NCBI GenBank assembly: GCA_947259115.1 | Contig: CAMYKS010000031.1 | Coordinates: forward strand, 109,337-173,336 | Length of the DNA: 64,000 nt | Source of the DNA: an uncultured Desulfobulbaceae bacterium | GTDB lineage: Bacteria > Desulfobacterota > Desulfobulbia > Desulfobulbales > BM004 | Direction of reading: 5' to 3' | Shown here: piece by piece, positions 63,606-64,000 of the stretch | Layout: each line of letters starts with the position of its first letter | Position numbering within the stretch: position 1 is the first letter of the stretch | Notes under the pieces: model-generated | Told to the model about the DNA's origin: nothing | Databases searched by the model: none | What the model saw: only the letters and a program-made list of their open reading frames with translations | Made by a program: the position numbers and the translations under genes

Positions 63606-64000
63606 ATATCAGAATAGATATTGATGCCCAAGAGGTTCATTTTTTTAAAATTGTCTACCCCTATATTAAAAAAATAGATACCATTGCCAGACAAAGTTCT
63701 TTCTTTGCTGATTAGCCATAACCTGTTATTTCCCCTCTTTTTGCCTGGTTTGTAAAAAAAAGAGAAAATCGTGTATTTAATTTAAAATTAATATACCTAT
63801 TAAAAGGCCAAAAGTCACCTAATTGATTAATGTGAGATTTTTACTATAATATAGGGGCATTGTCCTTTGTGAGGTCAGTTTGCCAGCTGATATTTATTTT
63901 GAAATTTCTGTTAAAAAAAGTTATTGGCCTTGCGTAACAAAATCGTCACAAATATATGCCAATAATTATAGGAAGCAATAGAATAGTAATGTTCTTCATC
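63606..64000. other. Intergenic region at the right edge
   Basis: About 395 bases, very AT-rich, no gene. It must contain the leftward promoter of the XrtA-type operon, which I cannot pinpoint, and a good rightward promoter candidate (63823-63850). Confidence 0.4.
63823..63850 (+). promoter_or_regulatory. Candidate sigma-70-type promoter reading rightward
   Basis: TTGATT at 63823-63828 and a perfect TATAAT at 63845-63850 with a 16-base spacer. It would drive a gene beyond the window's right edge, divergent from the XrtA-type operon. Confidence 0.4.

Noticed and set aside
1..64000. tRNA, rRNA, restriction-modification or phage genes
   Set aside because: None could be recognised; the only nuclease-like gene is the small GIY-YIG protein.

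Overview
This window is a long, mosaic exopolysaccharide / surface-glycan locus from a Gram-negative bacterium that uses the XrtA/PEP-CTERM (exosortase A) style of polysaccharide export. The right-hand genes are the recognisable XrtA companions: DUF3473 deacetylase, FemAB-like protein, TIGR03087-type and Daro_2409-type glycosyltransferases, and an exosortase-system acyltransferase. Together with the moderate-to-low GC, many dispersed palindromic repeats and abundant sulfation genes, this makes a Desulfobacterota-type (possibly sulfate-reducing) organism my best guess. That is inference; no rRNA or housekeeping marker is in the window.

Layout. (1) 0.4-4.6 kb is a sulfation island: a sulfotransferase fused to a CysQ-like domain, a bifunctional ATP sulfurylase/APS kinase, and a second sulfotransferase. 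(2) 5.4-8.8 kb is a GC-rich block of two glycosyltransferases and a deacetylase-like protein, followed by a third sulfotransferase. (3) 10.4-14.8 kb holds a secreted trypsin-like protease, a large secreted unknown and an acyltransferase-3. (4) 14.9-19.1 kb holds a sugar formyltransferase, an alpha/alpha-toroid protein, a GIY-YIG protein and a CapK-like adenylate-forming enzyme, next to a decayed glycosyltransferase. (5) 20.1-22.0 kb is a CRTAC1/FG-GAP secreted protein. (6) 22.4-25.3 kb is a complete four-gene GDP-D-glycero-D-manno-heptose operon. (7) 26.4-31.8 kb holds a truncated PEP-CTERM-like leader, a small secreted protein and a 1420-residue modular surface protein whose 3' repeats are decaying. 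(8) 31.8-38.3 kb is an SGNH hydrolase / SxtJ / DUF5989 / carbamoyltransferase / toroid module. (9) 38.4-45.1 kb holds an AT-rich glycosyltransferase, a fourth sulfotransferase, a PcRGLX/YetA-like secreted protein and a methyltransferase. (10) 45.2-51.6 kb is a scattered GtrA/GtrB/GtrC-like glucosylation cassette with a ChbG-type deacetylase and an HGSNAT-like acyltransferase. (11) 52.1-63.6 kb is a flippase and the XrtA-type assembly operon on the minus strand.

How it works together (inference). Nucleotide-activated sugars, including GDP-heptose and ManNAc from WecB, are assembled by several GT2/GT4 enzymes on a lipid carrier. The chain is then decorated by formyl, acetyl, carbamoyl, methyl, glucosyl and especially sulfate groups, flipped by the MOP-family flippase, and handled outside by beta-helix and lyase-like proteins. 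PAPS for the four sulfotransferases would come from the APS kinase at 2.1-3.8 kb.

Most notable: both sulfur-activation proteins have lost key active-site residues. The PAP-phosphatase-like domain fused to the first sulfotransferase lacks its metal ligands. The ATP sulfurylase domain lacks both conserved active-site arginines while its APS kinase half looks intact. A second notable feature is a GT4-capK gene pair present twice, with opposite members decayed in the two copies.
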